Of a stretch of DNA of 37,444 nucleotides, positions 7,433 to 16,061 are shown in pieces. The notes beneath the pieces were generated by a model, which saw nothing but the letters and a program-made list of their open reading frames with translations, ran no database searches and was not told where the DNA came from. Where the stretch lies: NCBI GenBank assembly GCA_964431495.1, contig CAYSJU010000018.1:1-37444 (forward strand), written 5' to 3'. Origin of the DNA: CAYSJU01 sp964431495. GTDB taxonomy: Bacteria > Omnitrophota > Gorgyraeia > Tantalellales > Tantalellaceae. Position 1 is the first letter of the stretch; each line of letters starts with the position of its first letter. The translations under genes were made by a program, and so were the position numbers.

Positions 7433-8074
7433 TTAACTTCTTAACTCCGCGATCGCCCGCGAATAATCATCCTCTCCGAAAACAGCCGTCCCGGCGACAA
7501 GGATATCGACCCCGGCGTCCACCGCTTTGACAGCCGTGTCCCTGTTTATGCCGCCGTCCACCTGTATCAACCCTTTGAACTTCTTTCTTATATCCCGCAC
7601 TTTCTCCAGCATATCTTCCATAAAGTCCTGTCCGCCGAATCCCGGCTCCACCGTCATCACCAGGACCATGTCAACATCTTCAAGAACGGGGTCAAGCGCT
7701 GATGCTTGAGTGCCCGGCTTTATGGATACGCCCGTTTTTTTTCCTTTGTCCCTTATCGCCCGGATTATGGCCCGGGGATCTTCACAGGCTTCTACATGAA
7801 AGGTTATCATGTCGCTACCAGCGTCCGCGAACCGCTCCACGAACCTCAGCGGGTCGGCGATCATCAGGTGTACGTCGAAAAAAAGTTTTGTAAGGGGCCT
7901 GATTGCCAACACGACCAATGGCCCTATGGTGATGTTGGGTACAAACAACCCGTCCATCACGTCAATGTGCACCCAGTCCGCTCCGCCCTTTTCTATGGAC
8001 ACTATTTCCTCGTTCAGCCTGCTGAAATCAGCCGATAAAATGCTGGGCGCGATCAGTACTTTTTTCTCTTCCAT
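7433..8074 (-). CDS. rpe: ribulose-phosphate 3-epimerase
   Basis: TIM-barrel enzyme of the pentose phosphate pathway that interconverts ribulose 5-phosphate and xylulose 5-phosphate. The start APSILSADF, the metal and catalytic segment HIDVMDGLFVPN, MTVEPGFGGQ and VDGGIN are all characteristic. The 213-residue length is standard. AAGGATA precedes the ATG. The gene follows the M50 protease by 12 bases and precedes the phosphohexomutase, so sugar-phosphate genes end this long operon. Confidence 0.97.
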   Translation of the reverse strand: MEEKKVLIAPSILSADFSRLNEEIVSIEKGGADWVHIDVMDGLFVPNITIGPLVVLAIRPLTKLFFDVHLMIADPLRFVERFADAGSDMITFHVEACEDPRAIIRAIRDKGKKTGVSIKPGTQASALDPVLEDVDMVLVMTVEPGFGGQDFMEDMLEKVRDIRKKFKGLIQVDGGINRDTAVKAVDAGVDILVAGTAVFGEDDYSRAIAELRS

Positions 8075-8086
8075 TATCCTTACCTC

Positions 8087-9160
8087 TCATCTTTCGCTTA
8101 TCATCAGATATATCCGGTTTATGTCGTCTATGGTTACCACCCCGACTATCCTGCCCGCTCTTTCCACGGGCATGGCGCTTGTCGCGTATTTCTGCATCAA
8201 TTTCTGGACGTCATGCAATCTGGCTTTCACTTTTACAGGAGGGATATCCGTCCTCATTATCTCGGAGACTTTCGCTTCTTCCCCACTCGCGTGTATCCCG
8301 TGTACCAGACCCTTTCTGGTCAAAAAACCGACTAATCTTTCATTCTCCATCACCGGGTAATCATCCTGGTGAGTGTGGAACACCAGCTCCAGGACCTTTG
8401 ACAGAGGCATGTCCGGCGATATATGGATGAATTCCCTGGCCAGTATGTTCTGGACGGCATACCTCTTTATTGTCTCGCGGATATTGACCTGCATACCTTC
8501 GCTGGAAGCCGACATGTAAAGAAAGATCGCTATAATGATAAGAAAAATATGGCCGTAAACAATGCCTATATACCCGAAAAAAAGCGCGAATATATGCCCC
8601 ATCCTCACCGCGATAGCAGTGGCCTTCTTATAGCCCATGCGCAATGTCAAAATGGCGCGCAGCACCCGTCCGCCGTCCATTGGAAAGGACGGTATCATGT
8701 TGAACACGGCCAGGACAAGGTTCAGCCAGTATATATACGCGAGGACATTGAAGTCCTGGGTGAATTTGACCTTTCCAACGATGGCCAGGAGCGGGAACAT
8801 CAATATCTCTTTTCCCAGAAGCCAGTAAAGCGGCAAGAAAAAGATCACCAGGACAGCTATGTTGGAAAGCGGCCCTGCCAGAGCTATGATCAGCTCCTGG
8901 TAAGGCTTTGACGGTATCTCTTCCATCGATGCCACGCCTCCGATAGGCAGAAGGGTTATCCTTTTGACCTTTATCCCGAAATGCCGGGCCACGAGACTGT
9001 GGCTTAGCTCATGCACGGTGACAAAGAAGAACACGCCGATAATAAGGAGGACTCCTTTCGGCCCAAGGATAAAAAAGAACAATAGGAGCAGCAAAAAGAA
9101 CGTAACGTGTATCTCAATATCTATGCCAAAAACCCTAGTAAGCCTCAATGATCCTTTCAT
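8087..9160 (-). CDS. site-2 type M50 membrane protease with two CBS domains
   Basis: Integral membrane zinc protease of the SpoIVFB/S2P type, expected to cut substrates within the membrane. The zinc motif HELSH is at residues 50-54 within a hydrophobic helix, and the partner motif NMIPSFPMDGGR is at about 154-165 (third ligand Asp162). The rest of the first 220 residues is strongly hydrophobic. Residues about 235-357 form a CBS pair, which in related proteins senses nucleotides such as ATP. The 357-residue length fits this subclass. Its start overlaps the M16 peptidase stop (ATGA), so the two proteases are translationally coupled. The substrate is unknown; it may be a membrane anti-sigma factor or simply damaged membrane proteins. 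Confidence 0.92.
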   Translation of the reverse strand: MKGSLRLTRVFGIDIEIHVTFFLLLLLFFFILGPKGVLLIIGVFFFVTVHELSHSLVARHFGIKVKRITLLPIGGVASMEEIPSKPYQELIIALAGPLSNIAVLVIFFLPLYWLLGKEILMFPLLAIVGKVKFTQDFNVLAYIYWLNLVLAVFNMIPSFPMDGGRVLRAILTLRMGYKKATAIAVRMGHIFALFFGYIGIVYGHIFLIIIAIFLYMSASSEGMQVNIRETIKRYAVQNILAREFIHISPDMPLSKVLELVFHTHQDDYPVMENERLVGFLTRKGLVHGIHASGEEAKVSEIMRTDIPPVKVKARLHDVQKLMQKYATSAMPVERAGRIVGVVTIDDINRIYLMISER

Positions 9161-10425
9161 AACTTATCAAGCTCTACCCTTATATTATTTCTGTCTTTAT
9201 CACTGACGTTGCCGACAATGGACAGGTTGATCAAGGAAGACCTGAAGATCCTTTCACAGGCCTTTTTTACGTCGTCTCCGGTTATGCCATCTATTTCCTT
9301 CAGGAGGTCCTGCACTTCGGGTATCTTCTTGTCAACTATGACCCTGTCCCCGAACCACATCATCCGGGCCGAGGTGTTTTCCAGCGCCAGGAGGAAATGC
9401 CCTTTAGCGTATTCCCTGGCCCTGGCAAGCTCATCCCCGGTTATTCCCATATCCCTTATCATGCGAAGCTCATCGAGTATGGCACTTACGGATTTCAAGG
9501 CTTTGGAGTTGTCAACACCGGCGTGTATCACGAACTCTCCCGTATCGCTGTGCCGCTTGTACACGGAAGATATGTCGTAACACAGGCTGTATTTCTCGCG
9601 CAGTTCCTCAAAAAGCCGCGATGACATATTGCCCCCGAGTATGACGCTGAGAAGCTTTGTCGAGAATCTCTCCCGCCTGTTCCTTTGAGGCGCATAAAAA
9701 CCCATGGCGACATGCGCCTGATTGATGTTCCGGCGGCGATACTTTATCCGGGGCCGGGTCTGGTCCAGCGACGGGGATTTGAACGAGGGTTTCTTCTTCC
9801 TCGAACCCTTGAACTCCCTTGCCGCGTAACTGAATATTTTTTCGGCAGCGACATTGCCAGTGGCGATCACGGCCATGTTAGCCGGATGATAACTTTTATC
9901 CCTGAAAGCGATCATCTCGTCCCTTTTGAACCCCTTCACGTTCTTAATCGTCCCGGTCAACGGCCGGCCCAGGGAATTATCCGGCCACATGATCCCGCCG
10001 AGTATCTCATTTACATATTCCGAGGGCTGGTCCTTGTACATCTTTATCTCTTCGCAGATCACGAATTTTTCTTTCTCGATCTCTTTCTGGTCAAAACGGG
10101 CGTTAAAGACCATGTCCGTCAGGATGTCCAGTCCAAGTGTCAGGTGCTGCGTCGGAATCTTCACCATGTAACATGTGGCTTCATCGGCAGTAAAGCCGTT
10201 GAACACGCCACCGACTCCCTCTATCGCCTGCTTGAGCTTTTTGGCGCTGCGCCTCTTCGTTCCCTTGAAAAGCATGTGTTCTATAAAGTGGCTGATACCG
10301 CTCTCTTTATCCGATTCGTAGCGCCCGCCTATGCCGATCCATATGCCCAGAGATACCGATGACATCTGCGGCATGGGCGAAACAATGATCTTCAAACCGT
10401 TATTCAGCTGTTTTTTTTTGTACAT
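9157..10425 (-). CDS. M16 family zinc peptidase (processing-peptidase-like)
   Basis: Single-subunit insulinase-family protease similar to mitochondrial processing peptidase beta and bacterial PqqL/YmxG proteins. The inverted zinc motif HFIEH is at residues 46-50, with the downstream Glu expected in the CYMVKIPTQ...EKFVICEEI region. The C-terminal half is the inactive M16 repeat. The length of 422 residues is typical. I chose ATG 10425 (MYKKKQLNNG) because AAAGGAG lies nine bases upstream; the earlier ATG at 10446 lacks a ribosome site and the AAAGGAG would fall inside it. No signal peptide is evident, so a cytoplasmic location is likely. It is coupled to the M50 protease. Confidence 0.92.
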   Translation of the reverse strand: MYKKKQLNNGLKIIVSPMPQMSSVSLGIWIGIGGRYESDKESGISHFIEHMLFKGTKRRSAKKLKQAIEGVGGVFNGFTADEATCYMVKIPTQHLTLGLDILTDMVFNARFDQKEIEKEKFVICEEIKMYKDQPSEYVNEILGGIMWPDNSLGRPLTGTIKNVKGFKRDEMIAFRDKSYHPANMAVIATGNVAAEKIFSYAAREFKGSRKKKPSFKSPSLDQTRPRIKYRRRNINQAHVAMGFYAPQRNRRERFSTKLLSVILGGNMSSRLFEELREKYSLCYDISSVYKRHSDTGEFVIHAGVDNSKALKSVSAILDELRMIRDMGITGDELARAREYAKGHFLLALENTSARMMWFGDRVIVDKKIPEVQDLLKEIDGITGDDVKKACERIFRSSLINLSIVGNVSDKDRNNIRVELDKL

Positions 10426-10450
10426 AAAATTATTCTCCTTTGACATTTTC

Positions 10451-10499
10451 GATACTCGATGCTCGTTTTAACTTGTAACGAGAATCCAGCATCGAGAAT
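10451..10499. repeat. GATRCTCG-type nested inverted repeat
   Basis: Two nested stems are visible: CTCGATG (10455-10461) with CATCGAG (10490-10496), and CTCGTT (10462-10467) with AACGAG (10477-10482). The element consists of variants of an 8-base word GAT(A/G/T)CTCG. The same word pair occurs at 26386-26400. It fills most of the ruvX to M16 spacer. Confidence 0.65.
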
Positions 10500-10508
10500 C
10501 CCTGGGTT

Positions 10509-10943
10509 CTACTTATCTATTCTTTCGTTTTGCGTACGTTCACTATCAAGATAGTTCTGAAGTATTACCTGCGCCGCAAGCTTGTCTATGACCTTCCTGC
10601 GTTTTTTTCTGGAAACATCGGCCTTTATCATGATGTCTTCCGCTTCCTTTGTGCTCAGGCGTTCATCCCATAATATGACCGGGATCCCTGTTTCCCTTTC
10701 CAAAAGCTCGGCGAATCTCCGGCTGTCCAGCGCCCTCTCCCCGACCGTGCCGTTCATGTGAACGGGAAGACCGACGACTATTCTTTCAACGCCGTATTCA
10801 CCGGCAATGGATCTTATTTTTCCCACAGCCTGACTGTCACTCTCCCGCCTCACGGTTTCCTTACCCTGCGCGATCGTGCAAGTCTCATCGCTCACAGCCA
10901 GGCCGATATTCTTCGTCCCCACATCCAATCCCATTATCCGCAT
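10509..10943 (-). CDS. ruvX: RuvX/YqgF pre-16S rRNA nuclease family
   Basis: RNase H-fold protein of the YqgF family, implicated in 16S rRNA 5-prime end maturation and formerly called a putative Holliday junction resolvase. From the chosen start it has 144 residues, normal for the family. Visible sites are LDVGTKNIG (residues 5-13, first catalytic Asp7), VVGLPVHMNG, DERLST and the late DKLAAQVILQNYL acidic site. I chose ATG 10943 because LDVG lies at the extreme N-terminus in this family; the longer frame upstream only translates repeat DNA. The Shine-Dalgarno AGGTGG lies inside a palindrome stem, so a hairpin could mask translation initiation. It follows trpA in the same direction. Confidence 0.92.
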   Translation of the reverse strand: MRIMGLDVGTKNIGLAVSDETCTIAQGKETVRRESDSQAVGKIRSIAGEYGVERIVVGLPVHMNGTVGERALDSRRFAELLERETGIPVILWDERLSTKEAEDIMIKADVSRKKRRKVIDKLAAQVILQNYLDSERTQNERIDK

Positions 10944-11007
10944 ACCCACTTCCACCTCGCAGGTGGAACCCCCTTTACCCACTTCCACCTGCGAGGTGGA
11001 AGTGGGT
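10944..11007. repeat. palindrome family B, tandem pair between trpA and ruvX
   Basis: Copy 1 core is TTCCACCTCGCAGGTGGAA (10950-10968). Copy 2 has the same arms with loop GCG (core 10983-11001) and extends to perfect 14-bp arms (10977-10990 and 10994-11007). Both copies are preceded by ACCCAC on the plus strand. Copy 1 includes the AGGTGG ribosome binding site of ruvX. Neither is followed by a T tract, so they are not standard terminators. A third and fourth copy lie at 31554-31597. Confidence 0.85.
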
Positions 11008-11016
11008 ACACTATAA

Positions 11017-11820
11017 CTATGCGCTGTGCACCGCTCTGGCGAGAGACCGGACAAACGCCTCTATCTCTCTGACCATCTTTTTCTTATTGCCCGTGTTCTT
11101 CTCGAGCACATTGATAATAGCGCTGCCCACTATCACGCCGTCACCGGCCCTGGCTATCTCCTTTGCCTGGCGCGGCTTTGACACGCCGAAACCGACGCAG
11201 ATCGGCTTCGAGGTCACCTTTTTCAGTATCCTGACATCCCGCACCAGCCGTTTGGCAAGCACCTTTCTCGCTCCTGTCACTCCGGTCAGGGAAACATAAT
11301 AAATAAATCCACTGGACCGTTCGGCTATTTTTCTGAACCTTTCTACGGGGGTGGTCGGAGCGGCCAGAAGTATGACCGAAAAATCCATTTTATCCGCGAT
11401 ACTCGCCAGTTCTCCCGATTCTTCCATGGGCAGGTCCGCGACGATTATACCGTCTGCCCCACAGTTTTTCGCGTCCCTTGTGAATCTTTTGATGCCATAA
11501 TTGAAGACGATGTTATAGTAAGTCATGAAGACCAGCGGTATATCCACGTTCTTTCTCAGTTCCCTGACCATCCTGAATATCTTCCGGGCCGAGCATCCTG
11601 CCTCAAGCGAACGATAAACAGCCCTCTGTATCGTGGGCCCGTCCGCCAAAGGGTCTGAAAATGGCATACCCAGTTCTATGATGTCCGAGCCTGCCCTGAC
11701 CAGGGCCTTGACTATTTTCTTCGTGGTCGCTATGTCGGGATCACCCGCGGTCACGTACGGGATAAAAGCCTTTTTCTTCTGTTTCTTCAGCTTGCAAAAT
11801 GTCTTATCTATTCTATTCAT
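11017..11820 (-). CDS. trpA: tryptophan synthase alpha subunit
   Basis: Cleaves indole-3-glycerol phosphate to indole and glyceraldehyde 3-phosphate within the alpha2-beta2 tryptophan synthase complex. The catalytic segment IIELGMPFSDPLADGPTIQ carries both the Glu and the Asp expected for catalysis. GVTGAR and VGFGVSKP, which hold the phosphate, are also present. From ATG 11820 the product has 267 residues, the usual size. That ATG overlaps the trpB TGA in ATGA, which is why I prefer it to the in-frame upstream extension. It ends the trp block and is followed by the family B palindromes. Confidence 0.97.
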   Translation of the reverse strand: MNRIDKTFCKLKKQKKKAFIPYVTAGDPDIATTKKIVKALVRAGSDIIELGMPFSDPLADGPTIQRAVYRSLEAGCSARKIFRMVRELRKNVDIPLVFMTYYNIVFNYGIKRFTRDAKNCGADGIIVADLPMEESGELASIADKMDFSVILLAAPTTPVERFRKIAERSSGFIYYVSLTGVTGARKVLAKRLVRDVRILKKVTSKPICVGFGVSKPRQAKEIARAGDGVIVGSAIINVLEKNTGNKKKMVREIEAFVRSLARAVHSA

Positions 11821-13010
11821 AGTCCGTGTTCCCTTATTATGTCTATATCCTTGTCGCCCCGGCCTGACAGGCACACCACGATAATGTCTTTCTTCCTTGT
11901 CTTCCGGGCAAGTTTTTTAAGATAGTATACGGCGTGCGCGGTCTCCAGCGCCGGGATAATACCCTCTTCCATGGACAGCATTCTCACCCCTTCCAGCGCT
12001 TCTTTATCCGTCACCGGAACATACCGGGCGCGCCCTATTCTTTTGTAATAAGAATGCTCAGGGCCAACTCCAGGATAATCAAGACCGGCGGAAACGGAAT
12101 GCGCGATCTTTATCTGCCCGTCAGCGGTTTCCAGAAGAAAACTTTTACTGCCGTGAAGGACCCCTACTTTTCCCTTTTTAAGGGGCGCGGCATGACGGCC
12201 GCTGCTCAGGCCGTATCCCGCGGCTTCCACGCCGATGAACTTCACTCTTTTTTCCTTAAAGAACGCGTGGAACAGGCCTATAGAATTGCTCCCGCCTCCC
12301 ACGCAGGCCAAGAGATACCCGGGCAAGCGGCCTTCTGTCTTTAATATTTGTTGCCGCGTCTCCCTGCCTATGACGGACTGGAAATTCCTGACCATCATGG
12401 GATAGGGATGAGGCCCGACAACAGAGCCTATGACATAATACGTGTCCCCGACATTGGTGACCCAGTCCCTCAAAGCCTCATTCGTAGCATCTTTCAGAGT
12501 GCATGAACCGGAGCTGACAGGGATCACCCTTGCCCCGAGCAGCTTCATGCGGAATACGTTCAGGCTCTGCCTGCGAATATCCTCGGTCCCCATGTAAACA
12601 TCGCATTTAAACCCGAAGAGGGCAGCTACCGTGGCAGTGGCCACTCCGTGCTGGCCGGCCCCGGTTTCCGCTATTATGCGTTTCTTGCCCATTTTCAGCG
12701 CGAGTATAGCCTGGCCCAGAGTATTGTTGATCTTATGAGCGCCGGTGTGCAGAAGGTCCTCTCTTTTCAGGTATATTTTCCCCCCGCCCAGTTTTTTGGT
12801 CAGTCTCTCGGCGAAATAAAGAGGCGTTGGCCTGCCCGCGTACTCTTTGAGATAATATTTAAACTCTTTTTTGAAATCGCGGGAACTGCATATCTTCTTA
12901 TACGCGGCTACCAGCTCCCTCAAAGCGGGCATCAGCGTCTCGGGGACGAATTCGCCTCCAAAAGGGCCGAAGTATCCCCTGTTATCTGGAAATTTACGCT
13001 TTTTTGGCAT
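11817..13010 (-). CDS. trpB: tryptophan synthase beta subunit
   Basis: PLP enzyme that condenses indole with serine to form tryptophan. The N-terminus FGPFGGEFVPETLMPAL, the PLP lysine segment HTGAHKINN, and the phosphate-binding GGGSNSIG identify a canonical TrpB1, the type that pairs with TrpA. The 397-residue length is standard. The start lies 17 bases inside the end of trpF, and the stop overlaps the trpA start, so trpF-trpB-trpA are tightly coupled. Confidence 0.98.
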   Translation of the reverse strand: MPKKRKFPDNRGYFGPFGGEFVPETLMPALRELVAAYKKICSSRDFKKEFKYYLKEYAGRPTPLYFAERLTKKLGGGKIYLKREDLLHTGAHKINNTLGQAILALKMGKKRIIAETGAGQHGVATATVAALFGFKCDVYMGTEDIRRQSLNVFRMKLLGARVIPVSSGSCTLKDATNEALRDWVTNVGDTYYVIGSVVGPHPYPMMVRNFQSVIGRETRQQILKTEGRLPGYLLACVGGGSNSIGLFHAFFKEKRVKFIGVEAAGYGLSSGRHAAPLKKGKVGVLHGSKSFLLETADGQIKIAHSVSAGLDYPGVGPEHSYYKRIGRARYVPVTDKEALEGVRMLSMEEGIIPALETAHAVYYLKKLARKTRKKDIIVVCLSGRGDKDIDIIREHGL

Positions 13011-13644
13011 TTTGAATAAACTCCTTTAACTTGTTTTCATCTTTTTTCCCCACGGACCCTTCCACCCCGCTGGAGACATCGACTCCGTACGGATGAACTT
13101 CCCTGACCGCTTCCGCTACATTCCGCTGGTTGAGCCCGCCCGCAAGAAAAAAAGGCCTGTCTCCTTTAAAATCCCTTATCACGGCCCAGTCAAATTTGAT
13201 GCCGGTCCCTCCCATCATCTTTTCGTGAAAAGTGTCGAACAAATAGTAAGCCGCGTCAACGTAAGCCCCGGCCGGAAACCCGAGTATCTTATCCTTCACC
13301 TTGAACGTCTTGATAATGCCGACGGCCTTTCCATTCTTCCTCAAAGCCTCCTTTAGCTCGGCGCAATACGCGGGACTTTCATCCCCGTGCAGCTGAACAT
13401 GATCCAGGTCGCAGGAAAGAAAGCATTCCTCCACTTCTTCCAGGGCATCGTCCTTAAAAAGGCCCACTTTTCCCACGCCTTGCGGTACCGCCTCTACTAT
13501 GTCTTTCACGGTCTCCGGCCCCACAGACCTGGGAGATCCTTCCGCGAAAACAAACCCTACAAGGTCAGCGCCGTATTCACACGCCTTGAGAGCGTCTTCC
13601 TTGTTCGTCAAACCGCAGATCTTTACCTTGACCAAATTAAACAC
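12994..13644 (-). CDS. trpF: phosphoribosylanthranilate isomerase
   Basis: TIM-barrel enzyme that converts phosphoribosylanthranilate to CdRP in tryptophan synthesis. KICGLTNKEDA near the N-terminus contains the catalytic Cys, and DVSSGVEGSVGKKDENKL near the C-terminus contains the catalytic Asp and the phosphate site. The 216-residue length is normal. The start is probably GTG at 13644; its ribosome binding site is weak (GAGAG). The spacer to trpC holds a short AT-rich repeat. It overlaps trpB by 17 bases. Confidence 0.95.
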   Translation of the reverse strand: MFNLVKVKICGLTNKEDALKACEYGADLVGFVFAEGSPRSVGPETVKDIVEAVPQGVGKVGLFKDDALEEVEECFLSCDLDHVQLHGDESPAYCAELKEALRKNGKAVGIIKTFKVKDKILGFPAGAYVDAAYYLFDTFHEKMMGGTGIKFDWAVIRDFKGDRPFFLAGGLNQRNVAEAVREVHPYGVDVSSGVEGSVGKKDENKLKEFIQNAKKA

Positions 13645-13654
13645 TCACTCTCAT

Positions 13655-13678
13655 AATTAAAAGTTAAAAGTGAAATTA
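13655..13678. repeat. AT-rich periodic repeat at the trpC stop
   Basis: The word AAAAGT(T/G)A is repeated in tandem (AATTAAAAGTTAAAAGTGAA on the plus strand), filling the trpC-trpF junction. The trpC TAA (13678-13676) is part of it. Low complexity, so function is doubtful. Confidence 0.4.
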
Positions 13679-14455
13679 GTCGCTGCCCATCAATTCCCTG
13701 ACCTTCTGGCCAATATCAGGGGCCCTCAATAACGTCTCGCCGATAAGGACCGCGTTCACGCCCAGGCTTTTCAGGAACATGACCTGTTCATAGGTCTCTA
13801 TCCCGCTTTCCGCGACTATTATCCTGTCTTCGGGAATATGCCTTATGAGCCTCTCTGTGTTGGAAAAATCAACGTTAAAGGTCGTAAGGTCGCGGTTGTT
13901 TATGCCTATTATCGCGGCGCGGCTCTTCAACGCGTTTTCCACTTCCTCTTCATTGTGCACCTCGACCAGGCAATCAAGCCCCAATCCCCTGGCAATATCC
14001 TGGTAATCGGCCAATTCCTGGGGTGTAAGGAGCCGCGTTATCAGAAGTATGGCGTCCGCGCCGTTCACCGCTGATTCATACACCTGGTATTCGTCTATGA
14101 TGAAATCTTTTCTCAAAATAGGGATGCTGACCCTGTCTTTTATCATCTTGAGATATTCCAGTTTCCCGTCAAAGAACCGCTCATCGGTCAGGACGCTTAT
14201 CGCGCTCGCGCCCGCGGCCTGGAATTCCCACGCTATCTGCACAGGGTTAAAATTCCCGCGTATTATGCCTTTTGAGGGCGAACTTTTCTTGAGCTCCGCT
14301 ATGAGGTTGATATGCCCCTTGCGCGAGATGCTCTTCCTGAACACGCTGCTCGCGCCCATCCGCTGCGCTTTTTCCCTTAATTCGCTCAAGGGGATCTTAT
14401 CCCGCGCCGCGGTAACCTCTTCCCTTTTCTTTCCCACGATCTTGTTTAAGATCAC
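13676..14455 (-). CDS. trpC: indole-3-glycerol phosphate synthase
   Basis: Decarboxylating ring closure of CdRP to indole-3-glycerol phosphate. The catalytic motifs LIAELKKSSPSKG, ILRKDFIID, VEVHNEEE, GINNRDL and VAESGI are all in order along the 259-residue barrel. The start is GTG at 14455, with AGAGGA six bases upstream. It stands alone and is not fused to trpF, unlike in enterobacteria. Its stop codon lies within a short AT-rich repeat. Confidence 0.97.
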   Translation of the reverse strand: MILNKIVGKKREEVTAARDKIPLSELREKAQRMGASSVFRKSISRKGHINLIAELKKSSPSKGIIRGNFNPVQIAWEFQAAGASAISVLTDERFFDGKLEYLKMIKDRVSIPILRKDFIIDEYQVYESAVNGADAILLITRLLTPQELADYQDIARGLGLDCLVEVHNEEEVENALKSRAAIIGINNRDLTTFNVDFSNTERLIRHIPEDRIIVAESGIETYEQVMFLKSLGVNAVLIGETLLRAPDIGQKVRELMGSD

Positions 14456-14469
14456 ATCTTATCCTCTCA

Positions 14470-15498
14470 TCACTGATTTGTAATCTTTGCAAGCCGGTCA
14501 AGCTTTTCCCCGGCTTTCCCCGAATCTATTGACTCGCGGGCGGCCTTGACCCCTTCCTTGAAATCGCTAACCCTGCCCGCGGCCATAAGAGCGACGCTCG
14601 CGTTCATCACCACGATGTCCAGCGCCGGACACTGCTTACCGCTGAGTACCGATTTTATCACCATGGCGTTCTCTTCAACCGACCCTCCCTTGACAGCGTC
14701 CCGGTCTGCCTCTTTCACGCCAAAAGTGTCCGGTGTCACAAAATAAGACCTGACCCCTCCTCCTCTCAGCTCGCTCACTTTTGTCCGGCCGCTTATCGTG
14801 ACCTCGTCAAATCTATCCATGCCGTATACTACATACGCACGGCTGACACCAAGTCTGCCAAGCACCTCCGCCATTTTTTGCGTAAGGCTTTCGTCGAACA
14901 CACCCATGACCTGGCACGTTGCCGAAGCCGGATTTGACAGTGGTCCGATAAGATTGAATACGGTCCTTATCCCGATCTCTTTGCGCGGTCCCACAGCGTA
15001 TTTCATTGCCTTATGGAACAAGGGCGCGAAAAGAAACCCGATGTTTATCTCATTGAGACATTTTTCCGTAACTTCCACAGGGACATCGATCCTTACGCCT
15101 AATGCCTCAAGCACGTCCGCGCTGCCGCACCTGCTCGATGCCCCGCGGTTCCCGTGCTTGGCAACCTTTACCCCGCACCCAGCGACCACAAAAGCCACGG
15201 TAGTCGAGATATTGAACGTCCCCTTTCCTGTTCCTCCTGTCCCGCAGGTATCCAGTATGGGCTCGTCCGGCGGATCTTTCTTCACGTTTATCTTGAGCGC
15301 TTTTTCCCTCATCACCATGGCCGCGCCGGTGATCTCCTCAACAGACTCTCCCTTCATCCTGAGCCCGGTCAAAAATGCCCCTATCTGCACGGGCGTGACC
15401 TCTCCGCTCATGATATGTTCAAAAATCGCGCGGGTCTCTTCCTCCGTAAGGTTCTCAAGACCGGACACCTTTTTTATAGCGTCCTTTATGTCCATCAT
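14470..15498 (-). CDS. trpD: anthranilate phosphoribosyltransferase
   Basis: Transfers phosphoribosyl from PRPP to anthranilate. The PRPP loop DTCGTGGTGKGTFNIST and the anthranilate-side KHGNRGASSRCGSADVLEALG motif are clear. The 342 residues match the single-domain enzyme without a fused glutaminase. The ATG overlaps the trpG TGA in ATGA. The spacer to trpC is 14 bases. Confidence 0.98.
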   Translation of the reverse strand: MMDIKDAIKKVSGLENLTEEETRAIFEHIMSGEVTPVQIGAFLTGLRMKGESVEEITGAAMVMREKALKINVKKDPPDEPILDTCGTGGTGKGTFNISTTVAFVVAGCGVKVAKHGNRGASSRCGSADVLEALGVRIDVPVEVTEKCLNEINIGFLFAPLFHKAMKYAVGPRKEIGIRTVFNLIGPLSNPASATCQVMGVFDESLTQKMAEVLGRLGVSRAYVVYGMDRFDEVTISGRTKVSELRGGGVRSYFVTPDTFGVKEADRDAVKGGSVEENAMVIKSVLSGKQCPALDIVVMNASVALMAAGRVSDFKEGVKAARESIDSGKAGEKLDRLAKITNQ

Positions 15499-16061
15499 AT
15501 CTCCGATAAAAAGTTCTTAAGAATATTTTTGCCTTCTCCTGTCAGGATCGATTCCGGGTGGAACTGGACCCCCCATATTGGCATATCCTTATGACGCAAC
15601 CCCATAACTTCGTTCTCTTCGGTCCAGGCAGTAAGTTCAAGCGGCTCTCTTATGGTTTCCGGGACCACGATAAGCGAATGATACCGGGTGGCAACGAACG
15701 GGGACGGAATCCCTTTGAAAATCCCCTCACCGTTATGATATATATCGCTTGCCTTGCCGTGCATTATCCGGCTCCCGACAACCACATCAGCGCCGAAGAC
15801 TTCAGCTATGCTCTGGTGCCCAAGGCATACCCCGAATACAGGCACCTTCCCGCCGAACTCCCTGATGACATCCTTGGATATCCCGGCTTCGTCCGGCCGC
15901 CCCGGCCCAGGCGAGATTATTATCCGCCGGGGCGAAAGTTTCCCGATCTGGCCAAGCGTGATCTTGTCGTTACGATAGACCTCCACTTCTTCGCCCAGCT
16001 CGCCCACATACTGCACAAGATTGTAGGTAAAAGAATCATAGTTGTCTATTACCAGTACCAT
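15495..16061 (-). CDS. trpG: anthranilate synthase glutamine amidotransferase component
   Basis: Class I glutaminase that supplies ammonia to TrpE. The triad is visible: nucleophile in GVCLGHQ, and His-Glu in QFHPESILT. The oxyanion region SPGPGRPDEAG is also present. The 188-residue length is normal. In many bacteria this subunit also serves aminodeoxychorismate synthase as PabA. Placement between trpE and trpD, overlapping both (TAATG and ATGA), makes the tryptophan role primary. Confidence 0.97.
   Translation of the reverse strand: MVLVIDNYDSFTYNLVQYVGELGEEVEVYRNDKITLGQIGKLSPRRIIISPGPGRPDEAGISKDVIREFGGKVPVFGVCLGHQSIAEVFGADVVVGSRIMHGKASDIYHNGEGIFKGIPSPFVATRYHSLIVVPETIREPLELTAWTEENEVMGLRHKDMPIWGVQFHPESILTGEGKNILKNFLSEI

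Noticed and set aside
10977..11007. 14-bp hairpin after trpA as a transcription terminator.
   Set aside because: No T tract follows on the minus strand (GGGTAAAGGGGG), and it is a member of a dispersed palindrome family, so I list it as a repeat.
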